Assembly: GCF_900163645.1 (NCBI RefSeq)
Contig: NZ_FUKM01000048.1
Span: 62,001 to 126,000 of the forward strand
Direction of reading: 5' to 3'
DNA length: 64,000 nt
Origin: Halomonas citrativorans
GTDB taxonomy: Bacteria > Pseudomonadota > Gammaproteobacteria > Pseudomonadales > Halomonadaceae
Shown piece after piece: positions 20,942 through 30,035 of this stretch; the first letter of the stretch is position 1; each line of letters opens with the position of its first letter. The notes below the pieces were generated by a model. The model saw nothing but the letters and a program-made list of their open reading frames with translations, was not told where the DNA came from and made no database searches. A program made the position numbers and the translations under genes.

Positions 20942-22674
20942 TATGCTTCCTGAAACTGAAGTTGATACAGCGCAGAGTAGGCACCACCTTTGTCCAGAAG
21001 CTCTCGGTGCGCTCCTTGCTCAATAATACGCCCCTGGTCCATCACCAGAATCCGATCTGCACGCTCAATCGTGGACAGACGATGGGCGATAACGAGTGTC
21101 GTGCGTCCCTGGCAGACGTGTTCCAGCGCTTTTTGAATATAACGCTCAGACTCGGTATCCAGAGCGGAGGTTGCCTCGTCCAAAATCAATATCGGGCTAT
21201 CTTTAAAAATCGCCCGGGCGATCGCCAGGCGCTGACGTTGCCCACCCGATAGCATGACCCCATTTTCACCCACCACCGTTTCATAACCTTGTGGCAGCTT
21301 ATCGATAAATTCGCTGGCATACGCCGCCTTGGCGGCAGCTTCAATTGCCTGACGATCAGGATTCGCCGTGCCATAAGCAATATTATCGGCCACCGTGGCG
21401 TTAAAGAGCGTCACTTGCTGTGTGACCAAGCCAATCTGCTGGCGCAATGGGCCTAACGCATACTCATTAATATCCACACCGTCGATTAAGATGCGCCCTT
21501 CATTAAGGCGATAAAAGCGTGGCAATAGGCTAACGAGGGTTGATTTTCCGCTACCTGAGCGACCCACAATCGCCACCATCTCACCTGGCGAGACGTGCAA
21601 ATTGATGTCATGCAGCACGCTTGGCTGGTCGTCGGCATAGCGAAAGCCAACATTTTCTAGCATTAGCTCGCCCGTTAGACGCTTGGGCACACGCTGACCG
21701 GTGTCTTGTTCCGGTGCTGTATCCATCAACCCAAAGAGTTCTGAAGCGGCGGCAAGTCCTTTTTGAATTTCACTATTAATTTCGGTGAGCTGGCGTACCG
21801 GTTTGATCATCAAGGCAGCCGCGGTAATAAACGCGACAAACTCACCTGGCGTCATATTGGCCATTATCGCCGGCGCCATTGCCAGCCACACCAGCAGCGC
21901 CATGGATATCGCTACCAGCATAAGAATAATCGGAGAGCTTATCGCCCGCGTCATTGCTTCTTTCATGCTCTGTTTACGGTTCTCTTCGCTTACACGTGCA
22001 AACCGCTGCTTTTCATAATCCTCAGCGCCGTAAGTGCGCACAACGCGGTAGCCCGACAAGCCTTCAGAGGCGACATGGGTGACATCGCCCATTGAGCTTT
22101 GTATGCGTTTAGAAATACGCCGAAAGCGCTTGCTGACATAGCTCACTACCACGCCAATAATGGGTGTAACGCCTAAAAACAGTAGGGTTAGCATCCAGTT
22201 CGTCCAGAACAGATAACCCACTAGGCCCACAACAAACAGGCCTTCACGCAAAATAACGGTGACAGCGTTCGTTGCAGCACCCGCCACTTGCTCTACATGG
22301 TAGGTCACGCGCGAAACAAGGTGGCCGCTTGAGTGCTGGTCAAAAAACCGCCCAGGCAGATGCAGCATGTGGGCAAAAACGTCGCAGCGCAGCGTGTGGA
22401 TTACATAGCGTCCTACATACGCCATATAGTAGGTACTTAGAAAAGTGCCTAAACCACGCGAAGCAAACATTAAAATGACAAACAGCGGAAGAAACAGCCG
22501 AAAAGCAGCATCAGGGTTTTGGATGCCGTCGATTAACCGTTTCATCATTTCAGCAAGTGCCGTACTTGATGCGGCATACACCACAAACCCAACAGCGGCC
22601 AAGCCAAATGCTTGCCAGTGTGGTTTTACATAGCTAAGTAGCCGTTTATAAATAACCCAACTTGAATCGGTCAC
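20941..22674 (-). CDS. msbA: Lipid A export ABC transporter MsbA
   Basis: 577 residues, a fused half-transporter: six membrane segments then an ATPase domain with GRSGSGKST, LSGGQRQRLAIARA and LILDEATSALD. It flips lipid A-core across the inner membrane. The GTG at 22674 is preferred to a TTG fifteen bases upstream, because CAGGAG lies at ideal distance. The msbA-lpxK pair is classical in enterics; in Pseudomonas exbB-exbD occupy this place. comEC is upstream in the same direction. Confidence 0.95.
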   Translation of the reverse strand: MTDSSWVIYKRLLSYVKPHWQAFGLAAVGFVVYAASSTALAEMMKRLIDGIQNPDAAFRLFLPLFVILMFASRGLGTFLSTYYMAYVGRYVIHTLRCDVFAHMLHLPGRFFDQHSSGHLVSRVTYHVEQVAGAATNAVTVILREGLFVVGLVGYLFWTNWMLTLLFLGVTPIIGVVVSYVSKRFRRISKRIQSSMGDVTHVASEGLSGYRVVRTYGAEDYEKQRFARVSEENRKQSMKEAMTRAISSPIILMLVAISMALLVWLAMAPAIMANMTPGEFVAFITAAALMIKPVRQLTEINSEIQKGLAAASELFGLMDTAPEQDTGQRVPKRLTGELMLENVGFRYADDQPSVLHDINLHVSPGEMVAIVGRSGSGKSTLVSLLPRFYRLNEGRILIDGVDINEYALGPLRQQIGLVTQQVTLFNATVADNIAYGTANPDRQAIEAAAKAAYASEFIDKLPQGYETVVGENGVMLSGGQRQRLAIARAIFKDSPILILDEATSALDTESERYIQKALEHVCQGRTTLVIAHRLSTIERADRILVMDQGRIIEQGAHRELLDKGGAYSALYQLQFQEA

Positions 22675-22730
22675 ACGCGCTCCTGGCAATAGTGTGCAAT
22701 GCTCTGGATTCTACCTTATGGCGAGGCGCA

Positions 22731-25013
22731 TCAACACCGCTTAACGCCACCATGTTGAACACTGCCGGATGGCCAACGCATTGGTGTAATAGACACAGGA
22801 TGATCTTTTTGAAGCCAAAACCGCAGAGCCCCATCGTGCCCGGTACTCCACAGGCAGCTCTTATAAGCTCGAAAGCGGCGTACCACATCATCTACCGGAT
22901 GCTGGAAAGCATTGTTGCGACCTGCACTGAAAATCACATGCAAAGGCGTCGTATGTTGGACAAACTGAACACCTGAACTCGTGCGGCTACCGTGATGCCC
23001 GGCGACCAATACGCTAAGCGGCACATCAATATCTTTTAGAAAACGCCGCTCTATATCACGACTGACATCCCCGGTAATTAATAATCGATGTTCTCCCGCA
23101 CTGACTTCCAGCACGCAGGAACGGTCATTGGCCGAGTAATCATTGGACCCGGCAGGCGGCCATAAAAATCGATACGTGATTCCATCGCGTTGCCACTGCT
23201 GGCCACGTTCGCATGGGGTGGCCGTAACCGGTAGGGTTTCACCTAAAGGCGCACGCCAGTGCGTGACGGCATGGCTCTCTAGTAGCGCACCTATACCGCC
23301 TGCATGGTCACTGTCGGCATGGCTAACAATCACCTCATCAAAGCGCTGGCCTGGCGACCACAATGTTTGCAAGGGCATAAAGCCTGCCTGAAAACGTGGG
23401 CCAGTATCGTATAAAAGCCGGTACTGCTGGCTACGTAGCTCGATAAGCTGGCCTTGGCCCACATCATGTACCGTTACACGCAACGTACCTTTAGGTATTT
23501 GCTCCAGCGGAAGCCACCAGGCAAGTGATACCACCAGGAACGTAGCCCCCACTTTCAACCAGGACACCACGCCAGGCAGCCCCCAGCATAAGGCCAACAA
23601 AAGAAGAGCGCCGCTTAATGGGTACACTAGCGCATGATCAGGTTCCCACAGTGGCCATCGTTCTGACGTAACGGTCAGGAAAACGTAAAAAACCGACAGC
23701 GCTTGTTCAAACAACCACCACATGCCCGTGCCCAGCCACGCCAGCGGTGAAAATATCCAGCCCAGCAGCGCCAACGGCACCATAATTGAACTTACCCAGG
23801 GCACGGCGATTACATTAATAATGGGCGCGCCCGGCGCCATACGTCCAAATGCGATCAGCACGGCGGCGGCCATGAGTGGGGCCAGTAACAGCTGGGAACG
23901 CAGCAACGCCCAGCACCAGCCTTTAACACCGTTTGGACGCGTGCGCCCTTGCCAAATAATGATCAACCAGGCAACAGCCACAAACGATAGCCAGAGCCCA
24001 GGGCGCCATAAAGAGAGCGGATCAAGCAGCAGAATAATGGCAAGCGCCAGCCACCAGGCCTGCCAAGTGGCTGGGGAGTGTCGACCACTGAGCACCCATA
24101 GCCCTACCAGTGTCATGACCATGGCGCGCATGGCGGGCGGCTCCATACCGGCCAAATAGGCATAACCGATGGTGACCAGCGCGGCCACCCACCAAGGCCA
24201 CACGCACATTCGCCAGTTCAAAGGCATTGTTAGCCGTGCGATGAGCTTTGCCAGCAACAGCGCAAACCCGGCCACCAGCCCCACATGCAAGCCTGAAATA
24301 ACCACCAGATGCGTCGTTCCCGTGGCATTGAGTAATGACCAGTCGTCCTGGGTTAGCTGGCTGCCCTCCCCCAGCGTTAAGGCTGCGAGCCAGCGGCGTG
24401 TTCGTTCACCGAGTGGCTGTCTCTCCAACACATCAAGCGCCAGCTTTCGTACAGAAAACCCAGCCGTGGCCAATTGCGTCGGCGCTGGCTCCTGGCGTAC
24501 ATACCCCGTTGCATGAATGCCTTCACGCCAGAGCCACTGTTCAAAATCAAACGTGCCAGGGTTGGAAAATCCGCCAGGCGGGCGCAGACGCAGCGTCATT
24601 CGCCACTGCTCCCCTGCATAGTAAGCCGGCGCGTTATACGCCGTTACACGGACCTTGTTAAGCGCATCGCAAGCGGGGCGATGCTTAGGCCCTTCACAGG
24701 TTCTTATCGCTAACAGTAGTCGCTGTGCATCACCCAACGGGGTTGCGCTCAGCACTCTTGCTTCTACAACGACATCTTCACCGTTGAGACCTTCGGGCAA
24801 GCGGCTACCCCACTCCTGATGAATACCGACCACCACCCAGCCGCCCAGCAATAGCCAGAAAGCCGCCTTGGCGCGCCAGATAGTCAGTAGCAGTGCGCCC
24901 AACAAACCAATGCCAACAAAGGGGCTCATTACCCCTGTTATACCGCTTAATCCCGCGATTATTGCCCCTAACAGTGCCGCTAGCGCTGCCGGTATCGCTA
25001 TGCCAAACGGCAT
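22731..25013 (-). CDS. comEC: ComEC/Rec2 DNA-uptake channel
   Basis: 760 residues. Hydrophobic N-terminus, a DUF4131-type domain, the multi-pass competence domain (GLHVGLVAGF, GMEPPAMRAMVM), and a C-terminal metallo-beta-lactamase-like domain starting VHDVGQGQ with SHADSDHAGG and AGHHGSRTSS. It brings single-stranded DNA across the inner membrane; the lactamase domain may degrade the other strand. GGAGAG precedes the ATG. Complete, so transformation potential is plausible but unproven. The gene is upstream of msbA. Confidence 0.94.
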   Translation of the reverse strand: MPFGIAIPAALAALLGAIIAGLSGITGVMSPFVGIGLLGALLLTIWRAKAAFWLLLGGWVVVGIHQEWGSRLPEGLNGEDVVVEARVLSATPLGDAQRLLLAIRTCEGPKHRPACDALNKVRVTAYNAPAYYAGEQWRMTLRLRPPGGFSNPGTFDFEQWLWREGIHATGYVRQEPAPTQLATAGFSVRKLALDVLERQPLGERTRRWLAALTLGEGSQLTQDDWSLLNATGTTHLVVISGLHVGLVAGFALLLAKLIARLTMPLNWRMCVWPWWVAALVTIGYAYLAGMEPPAMRAMVMTLVGLWVLSGRHSPATWQAWWLALAIILLLDPLSLWRPGLWLSFVAVAWLIIIWQGRTRPNGVKGWCWALLRSQLLLAPLMAAAVLIAFGRMAPGAPIINVIAVPWVSSIMVPLALLGWIFSPLAWLGTGMWWLFEQALSVFYVFLTVTSERWPLWEPDHALVYPLSGALLLLALCWGLPGVVSWLKVGATFLVVSLAWWLPLEQIPKGTLRVTVHDVGQGQLIELRSQQYRLLYDTGPRFQAGFMPLQTLWSPGQRFDEVIVSHADSDHAGGIGALLESHAVTHWRAPLGETLPVTATPCERGQQWQRDGITYRFLWPPAGSNDYSANDRSCVLEVSAGEHRLLITGDVSRDIERRFLKDIDVPLSVLVAGHHGSRTSSGVQFVQHTTPLHVIFSAGRNNAFQHPVDDVVRRFRAYKSCLWSTGHDGALRFWLQKDHPVSITPMRWPSGSVQHGGVKRC

Positions 25014-25110
25014 ACGACTCTCCTTAGCTTAAGAACTTCACATACTTGGCATAGCCGAAGCGCTACGCGATATGGATAATAGGGTGCACTAATAGGCAAG
25101 AGTACCTGAC

Positions 25111-25662
25111 ATGCCGCGCCGGTTCCTGCAGCGCTACATGCCCAAACCCGACACGCTACGGCGACAGCGGTCGCTACGCTTTATTGCACCGCTAATTGCC
25201 GACCCCGGGCTGTGGCTTTTAACTCGGCGAAGCGTTGCCAACGCCTTTAGCGTTGGCTTGTTTTGCGCCATGCTACCGATTCCATTTCAAATGGTAGTCG
25301 CTGCCGTGGGCGCTCGCCTAAGCCGTTGTAATCTAGCGCTTTCAGTAGGTCTTGTCTGGATTACCAACCCGCTCACCATGCCGCTGATTTTTTATTTTAA
25401 CTATCGAATTGGCACATTTATTCTCGGTGCTCCGGTACGTGAAGCGCCCACGCGTATTTCAACGCGCTGGATTGCCGAACAAATGCACGATATTTTACCG
25501 CCATTGGTTGTTGGCTCATTTATTACGGCCATTGTGCTAGCAGTGGCCGCTAATATCGGCATTCGCCTTATCTGGCGCTGGCACGTCTCTTATAATTGGA
25601 AACGCCGCCGCCTAAATAGGCAGCGGCGTCGGGCATGTATCGAATCCGAGTTCGATGATTAA
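25111..25662 (+). CDS. DUF2062 membrane protein
   Basis: 183 residues. Two or three hydrophobic segments (about 50-68, 88-112 and 130-155), arginine-rich ends, and the family motif SVGLVWITNPLTMPLIFYFNYRIG. Function unknown. The stop overlaps that of lolD by four bases on the opposite strand, so the two are tail to tail with no terminator between. In Pseudomonas an equivalent gene also lies between comEC and the lol genes. Confidence 0.85.
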   Translation: MPRRFLQRYMPKPDTLRRQRSLRFIAPLIADPGLWLLTRRSVANAFSVGLFCAMLPIPFQMVVAAVGARLSRCNLALSVGLVWITNPLTMPLIFYFNYRIGTFILGAPVREAPTRISTRWIAEQMHDILPPLVVGSFITAIVLAVAANIGIRLIWRWHVSYNWKRRRLNRQRRRACIESEFDD

Positions 25663-26435
25663 GGCGTGCGAGGCTGCTCAACCAGCTTGCCCGCATCCAG
25701 TTTAAGCACCCTATCCTGATGTGCGGCTAGCCCCACATCGTGCGTCACGATAACAAACGCACAAGCGCTCTCTTTGGCCAACTCATCCATCAAGGCTAGA
25801 ATCGTGGCTGCCGTCGTTTGATCCAGGTTACCGGTAGGCTCATCCATTAGCACCAGGCTTGGGTCTGTTACCAAGGCACGCGCAATGGCGACCCGCTGGC
25901 GCTCACCACCGGAAAGCTCGCCTGGCTTATGATCAGCCCGCGCCTTCATCCCTACGCGCTCAAGGATCTGCATAGCGCGTTTTTCAGCGGTTTTTTTCGA
26001 CTGACCACGGATAATTAACGGTAACGCTGCATTCTCAACGGCGGTAAATTCTGCCAGCAAATGGTGAAACTGGTAAACAAACCCAATGTAGCGATTACGA
26101 AACGTCCCCAAGGCCGCTTCGTTTAAGTTGGAAAGTGGCTCACCAGCGATCACCACCCGACCATCGCTTGGGCGATCCAGCCCGCCCAGCAAGTTAAGGA
26201 GCGTGGTTTTACCCGACCCAGAACTACCCACAATCGCCACCCGTTCGCCCGCACGAACGGAAAGTTCAAGCTTATCAAGCACGGTCAGGTCTTGTGGCCC
26301 TTCGCTATATACCCGCGTTAAATCCTGGCAATCCAACATAACAGGCGGCTCGTTCGCTCCCCCTGCTGCGGCTGGCGTAGCGTTGGACGGCGTGGAAGTT
26401 GACTGCATAGACGTTAACGGCCCAGTAGTAGACAT
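25659..26435 (-). CDS. lolD: Lipoprotein-releasing ABC transporter ATPase LolD
   Basis: 258 residues. The ATPase that powers lipoprotein extraction from the inner membrane to LolA. Walker A is GSSGSGKTT, the signature LSGGERQRVAIARAL, Walker B LVLMDEPTGNLD. The ATG at 26435 has AAGGA at a good distance, and in-frame ATGs upstream at 26453 have none; the residues before the ABC domain are low-complexity Thr/Ser/Ala/Pro. It follows lolC by ten bases. No lolE follows. Confidence 0.93.
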   Translation of the reverse strand: MSTTGPLTSMQSTSTPSNATPAAAGGANEPPVMLDCQDLTRVYSEGPQDLTVLDKLELSVRAGERVAIVGSSGSGKTTLLNLLGGLDRPSDGRVVIAGEPLSNLNEAALGTFRNRYIGFVYQFHHLLAEFTAVENAALPLIIRGQSKKTAEKRAMQILERVGMKARADHKPGELSGGERQRVAIARALVTDPSLVLMDEPTGNLDQTTAATILALMDELAKESACAFVIVTHDVGLAAHQDRVLKLDAGKLVEQPRTP

Positions 26436-26445
26436 GGAAGCATCC

Positions 26446-27687
26446 TTATTCATAGCGCAGAACATCCGCCGGTTGAACGCGAGCAGCGCGCCAGGCTGGG
26501 TACAGCGTGGACAAAAACGTTAGACCGAAGGCTGCTAACACAATATTGCGCACGTCATCCCACCTAAGCTGGGACGGCAAATCGCTGATAAAGTAAACGC
26601 CTGCATCCAGAAACTTAATCCCAAAGGCCGCTTCAAACCAACCGATCAGATCAGATACTGTCAGCGCCAGCAGTATGCCCACAGCAACGCCAATCGCAAT
26701 ACCAATCAAGCCAATGGCCATCCCTTGTACGATAAAGATGCCCATGATCGAGCGTGGCGTAGCGCCAATGGTACGCAAAATAGCGATATCGGCACGCTTG
26801 TCGGTAACCACCATGACCAGGGTAGAAACAATATTAAACGCCGCAACGGCAATGATCACTGTTAGCAGCAGTGCAATCATGCGCTTTTCCATCTGAATGG
26901 CCTGAAAAAGGTTGCCATGCGAGTACGTCCAATCGGTGCCGCGGTAGCCTGGACCCAGATCGTTTACAATGGCTTGGGTCTCGCTGCCCGCAATAAACAG
27001 ATCATCAAGCTCAAGGCGCAAACCACCTACCGCGTCGCCAAGGCGCGCAAGGGTTTTCATATCTTCGATATTGGCGTAAGCGAGATTGGCGTCCAAATCG
27101 GCGCCCACGCTGAAAATACCGCTAACGGTAAAGCGCTTTAACCGTGGGAATACACCCGCTGGGGTAATAGAAGCTTCCGGCACCAGCAGCGTCACTCGAT
27201 CGCCTACACCTACACCCAGCTGGCGAGCAAGCATAGAGCCAAGCACCACATTCCACTCATCTGGCACTAATTCAGCCAACGTTCCTTGGCGCATATGCTG
27301 ACCAATAATCGAGACTTGGTCTTCCCAATCGGGATCAATACCGTTGACCATGGCTCCCTGGTTACGACCACCCGCGGAAAACATGCCTTGCTGTTCAACA
27401 TAAGGTGCAGCACCAATCACGTGCTCACGCTGAGTCAATCGGTCTGCCAGCGCCTCCCACTCCACCAGGCCCTCGGTTGCTTCAATTTTTGTGTGCGGCA
27501 CCATTCCTAAAATACGAGTACGCAGCTCATGGTCAAAGCCATTCATAACCGATAACACCAGGATGAGTACCGCCACACCCAGCATTAAGCCCAGCATCGA
27601 TGTTAGTGAAATAAAAGAAATAAAGTGGTTCCGGCGTTTGGCGCGCACGTAGCGCAGCCCCACCAGAAAAGGCAAACGATCAAGCAT
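26446..27687 (-). CDS. lolC: Lipoprotein-releasing permease LolC (possibly LolF-type)
   Basis: 413 residues. MacB-like topology: an N-terminal membrane helix (about 22-48), a large periplasmic domain, then three helices. The stretch ITPAGVFPRLKRFTV resembles the LolC hook that captures LolA. It partners LolD. As no second permease gene is in the window, it might work as a homodimer, as LolF does in some bacteria. The ATG at 27687 (MLDRLPF) has AAGGA upstream. Confidence 0.9.
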   Translation of the reverse strand: MLDRLPFLVGLRYVRAKRRNHFISFISLTSMLGLMLGVAVLILVLSVMNGFDHELRTRILGMVPHTKIEATEGLVEWEALADRLTQREHVIGAAPYVEQQGMFSAGGRNQGAMVNGIDPDWEDQVSIIGQHMRQGTLAELVPDEWNVVLGSMLARQLGVGVGDRVTLLVPEASITPAGVFPRLKRFTVSGIFSVGADLDANLAYANIEDMKTLARLGDAVGGLRLELDDLFIAGSETQAIVNDLGPGYRGTDWTYSHGNLFQAIQMEKRMIALLLTVIIAVAAFNIVSTLVMVVTDKRADIAILRTIGATPRSIMGIFIVQGMAIGLIGIAIGVAVGILLALTVSDLIGWFEAAFGIKFLDAGVYFISDLPSQLRWDDVRNIVLAAFGLTFLSTLYPAWRAARVQPADVLRYE

Positions 27688-27909
27688 GGCATCATTCCTT
27701 ATTAATAAGCGCTCATGGTACGGTTTTTTTAGCCACACTGCATGTGCAAACGGGCATTAGAGTAACAGACCCCAGGCCCGTTCCCTGAAACCACGTAACG
27801 CTTGCAAGTTCTTCGACGACGCCCTACATTGCGCCCATTTGCGCTGGCTAAATCGGTGAGCGTTTTACTTCAAATAACGTTACCAAGAGACTTCATAACC
27901 TTGGCCAAT

Positions 27910-28962
27910 ATGACATATCACCTGCTGCCGGAATGGCACCCCCAGGACGGTCTACAGCTGACCTGGCCACGCCCTGATGGCGATTGGGCATCGCTTCTAT
28001 CGCGTATAGAAGCAACGTTTGAGCGCATCGTGCTGGCAACCGTTCGTTACCAGCAGGTAGTGATCAGCATGCCAGATCAAGCCACCTGTGACCGCGTACG
28101 CAAAACGTTCGATGCCTATGGTGTGCCTGCTCACCAGCTGTTGCTGATCGTAGCACCTACCGATGATACCTGGGCGCGTGACCATGGCCCGATTAGCGTT
28201 GTTGATGATGAAGGCCAGCCGCTACTGCTGGATTACACCTTCACCGGCTGGGGCGGAAAATTCCCGGCCAGCAACGATAATCAGCTGACGCAGGCGTTAG
28301 CCGATGCAGGCGTCTGGGCATGCCCAGTGGCTTCACGCGACATGGTATTGGAAGGCGGGGCTATCGAAACCGATGGCGCGGGCACGCTGCTGACGACCGA
28401 AGCCTGCTTGCTCAACCCTAATCGCAACCCGCATTTAACACGCCAGGACGTTGAAGCCTTGCTAGGCGATGATTTCGGCGTCGATCGGGTGCTTTGGTTA
28501 ACCAACGGGCACCTGGAAGGTGATGATACCGACAGCCACGTTGATACATTGGCGCGATTCTGTAACCCATCGACCATTGCTTATGTGCGCTGTGATGACC
28601 CACAAGACCCGCACTACACAGCCTTACAAACCATGGAGCAAGAGTTAAAAGCATTTCGACAACGCAACGGCGAGCCTTACCAGCTTGTACCCCTGCCTTG
28701 GCCACAGGCATGCTTTGACCCTGAAGACGGCCATCGGCTGCCAGCCACTTATGCCAACTTTTTGATTATTAATGAAGCGGTGCTGGTGCCAACCTACGGC
28801 GACCCGGCTGATGCGTTAGCACTGAGTGCGCTGGCCGAAGCGTTTCCAGACCATGCTCTCATTCCCATTGAGTGTTCGAGCGTTATTCGTCAACATGGCA
28901 GCTTACACTGCCTGACCATGCAGTTGCCCAAGGGCACGCTCACCACCTCTTTTAATCAGTAA
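27910..28962 (+). CDS. aguA: Agmatine deiminase
   Basis: 350 residues. Hydrolyses agmatine to N-carbamoylputrescine. The WARDHGPI, EGGAIETDG and HLEGDDTDSHVDT motifs of the guanidine-modifying fold are present, and the nucleophile is Cys334 in GSLHCLTMQLPKG. The ATG at 27910 (MTYHLLPEW) fits homologues; its Shine-Dalgarno sequence is weak. It is nine bases ahead of aguB, giving the two-step route to putrescine. Divergent from lolC. Confidence 0.95.
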   Translation: MTYHLLPEWHPQDGLQLTWPRPDGDWASLLSRIEATFERIVLATVRYQQVVISMPDQATCDRVRKTFDAYGVPAHQLLLIVAPTDDTWARDHGPISVVDDEGQPLLLDYTFTGWGGKFPASNDNQLTQALADAGVWACPVASRDMVLEGGAIETDGAGTLLTTEACLLNPNRNPHLTRQDVEALLGDDFGVDRVLWLTNGHLEGDDTDSHVDTLARFCNPSTIAYVRCDDPQDPHYTALQTMEQELKAFRQRNGEPYQLVPLPWPQACFDPEDGHRLPATYANFLIINEAVLVPTYGDPADALALSALAEAFPDHALIPIECSSVIRQHGSLHCLTMQLPKGTLTTSFNQ

Positions 28963-28971
28963 GGAGCCAGG

Positions 28972-29886
28972 ATGTCTACCAAGGTGACCTCTGACCTAAC
29001 GGTTGGCGTAGTGCAACAGTTTGCTTGGCCCGATAAAGCACAGAGCCTGGCAGCCAGTGAAGTGGGCATTCGTGATGCCGTAAAACGTGGCGCCCAGCTT
29101 GTCATGCTGCAAGAGCTGCATGCTACCCACTACTTCTGCCAGTATGAAGATCCGGCCCTGTTCGACCTGGCCGAACCGCTGGATGGCCCGACCGGACAGC
29201 ACCTGGCCGCACTTGCCCGAGAATTGGATATCGTGCTGGTCGGCTCGCTGTTTGAGCGACGCGCACCAGGGCTTTATCACAATACTGCGGTGGTATACGA
29301 CCGAGATAAAGGCCGGGTGGGTCAGTATCGGAAAATGCACATCCCTGATGATCCAGGCTTTTATGAGAAGTTTTACTTCACCCCTGGTGACCACGATGCG
29401 AGCCGCGCAGAAGGTTTTACACCAATTGACACTTCGCTTGGCCGTTTGGGCGTGCTGGTGTGCTGGGATCAGTGGTACCCGGAAGCGGCTCGCCTGATGG
29501 CCTTGGCCGGAGCAGACTTGCTGCTCTACCCCACGGCGATTGGGTGGGATCCTAACGATGATATTGCGGAACAAACTCGCCAAAAAGATGCCTGGACATT
29601 AATCCAGCGCTCGCATGGCGTCGCCAATGGCTTACCGGTGATTGTTGCCAATCGCGTGGGGTTTGAAACCGATCATTCAGGCGTGGGCGATGGCATTCAG
29701 TTTTGGGGAGGCAGTTTTATTTGTGGGCCTCAGGGCGAGCTACTTGCCCATGCCGGTGAAGATGATGAACAACTGGTTGTGACCATTGATATGGCGCGCT
29801 GCGAAAATACTCGCCGTATCTGGCCTTATCTGCGTGATCGCCGTATCGATGCCTATAGCGATCTAACCCGCCGCTTTCGCGACTAG
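28972..29886 (+). CDS. aguB: N-carbamoylputrescine amidase
   Basis: 304 residues, nitrilase superfamily. Converts N-carbamoylputrescine to putrescine, CO2 and ammonia. The catalytic triad is visible: Glu48 in MLQELHATHYF, Lys121 in YRKMHIPDDPG and Cys164 in VCWDQWYPEAAR. A strong TAAGGAG precedes the ATG. It follows aguA directly and ends at a terminator, so the pair is a two-gene operon. Confidence 0.96.
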   Translation: MSTKVTSDLTVGVVQQFAWPDKAQSLAASEVGIRDAVKRGAQLVMLQELHATHYFCQYEDPALFDLAEPLDGPTGQHLAALARELDIVLVGSLFERRAPGLYHNTAVVYDRDKGRVGQYRKMHIPDDPGFYEKFYFTPGDHDASRAEGFTPIDTSLGRLGVLVCWDQWYPEAARLMALAGADLLLYPTAIGWDPNDDIAEQTRQKDAWTLIQRSHGVANGLPVIVANRVGFETDHSGVGDGIQFWGGSFICGPQGELLAHAGEDDEQLVVTIDMARCENTRRIWPYLRDRRIDAYSDLTRRFRD

Positions 29887-29933
29887 GCGTTATCGCTCTA
29901 TAGACCACTGCTTAACGTAGCGATCTTTTACGG

Positions 29934-29969
29934 AAAACGCCTGCCAAAATCATCTGGCAGGCGTTTTTT
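29934..29969 (+). terminator. Intrinsic terminator after aguB
   Basis: A 13-bp perfect stem (29934-29946 with 29955-29967), an 8-base loop and six T. Four A on the left give weaker function for the convergent Nudix gene. Confidence 0.9.
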
Positions 29970-30035
29970 CTAGTACCTATTTCTGCACGTGCCTCAGCGC
30001 TTACTTATGCCATTACGTCAGTAGTAACAAACCTC

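Noticed and set aside
28996-29583. 195-codon ORF antisense to aguB
   Set aside because: aguB has intact catalytic residues and a strong ribosome site on the other strand; the antisense frame has no recognisable motif.
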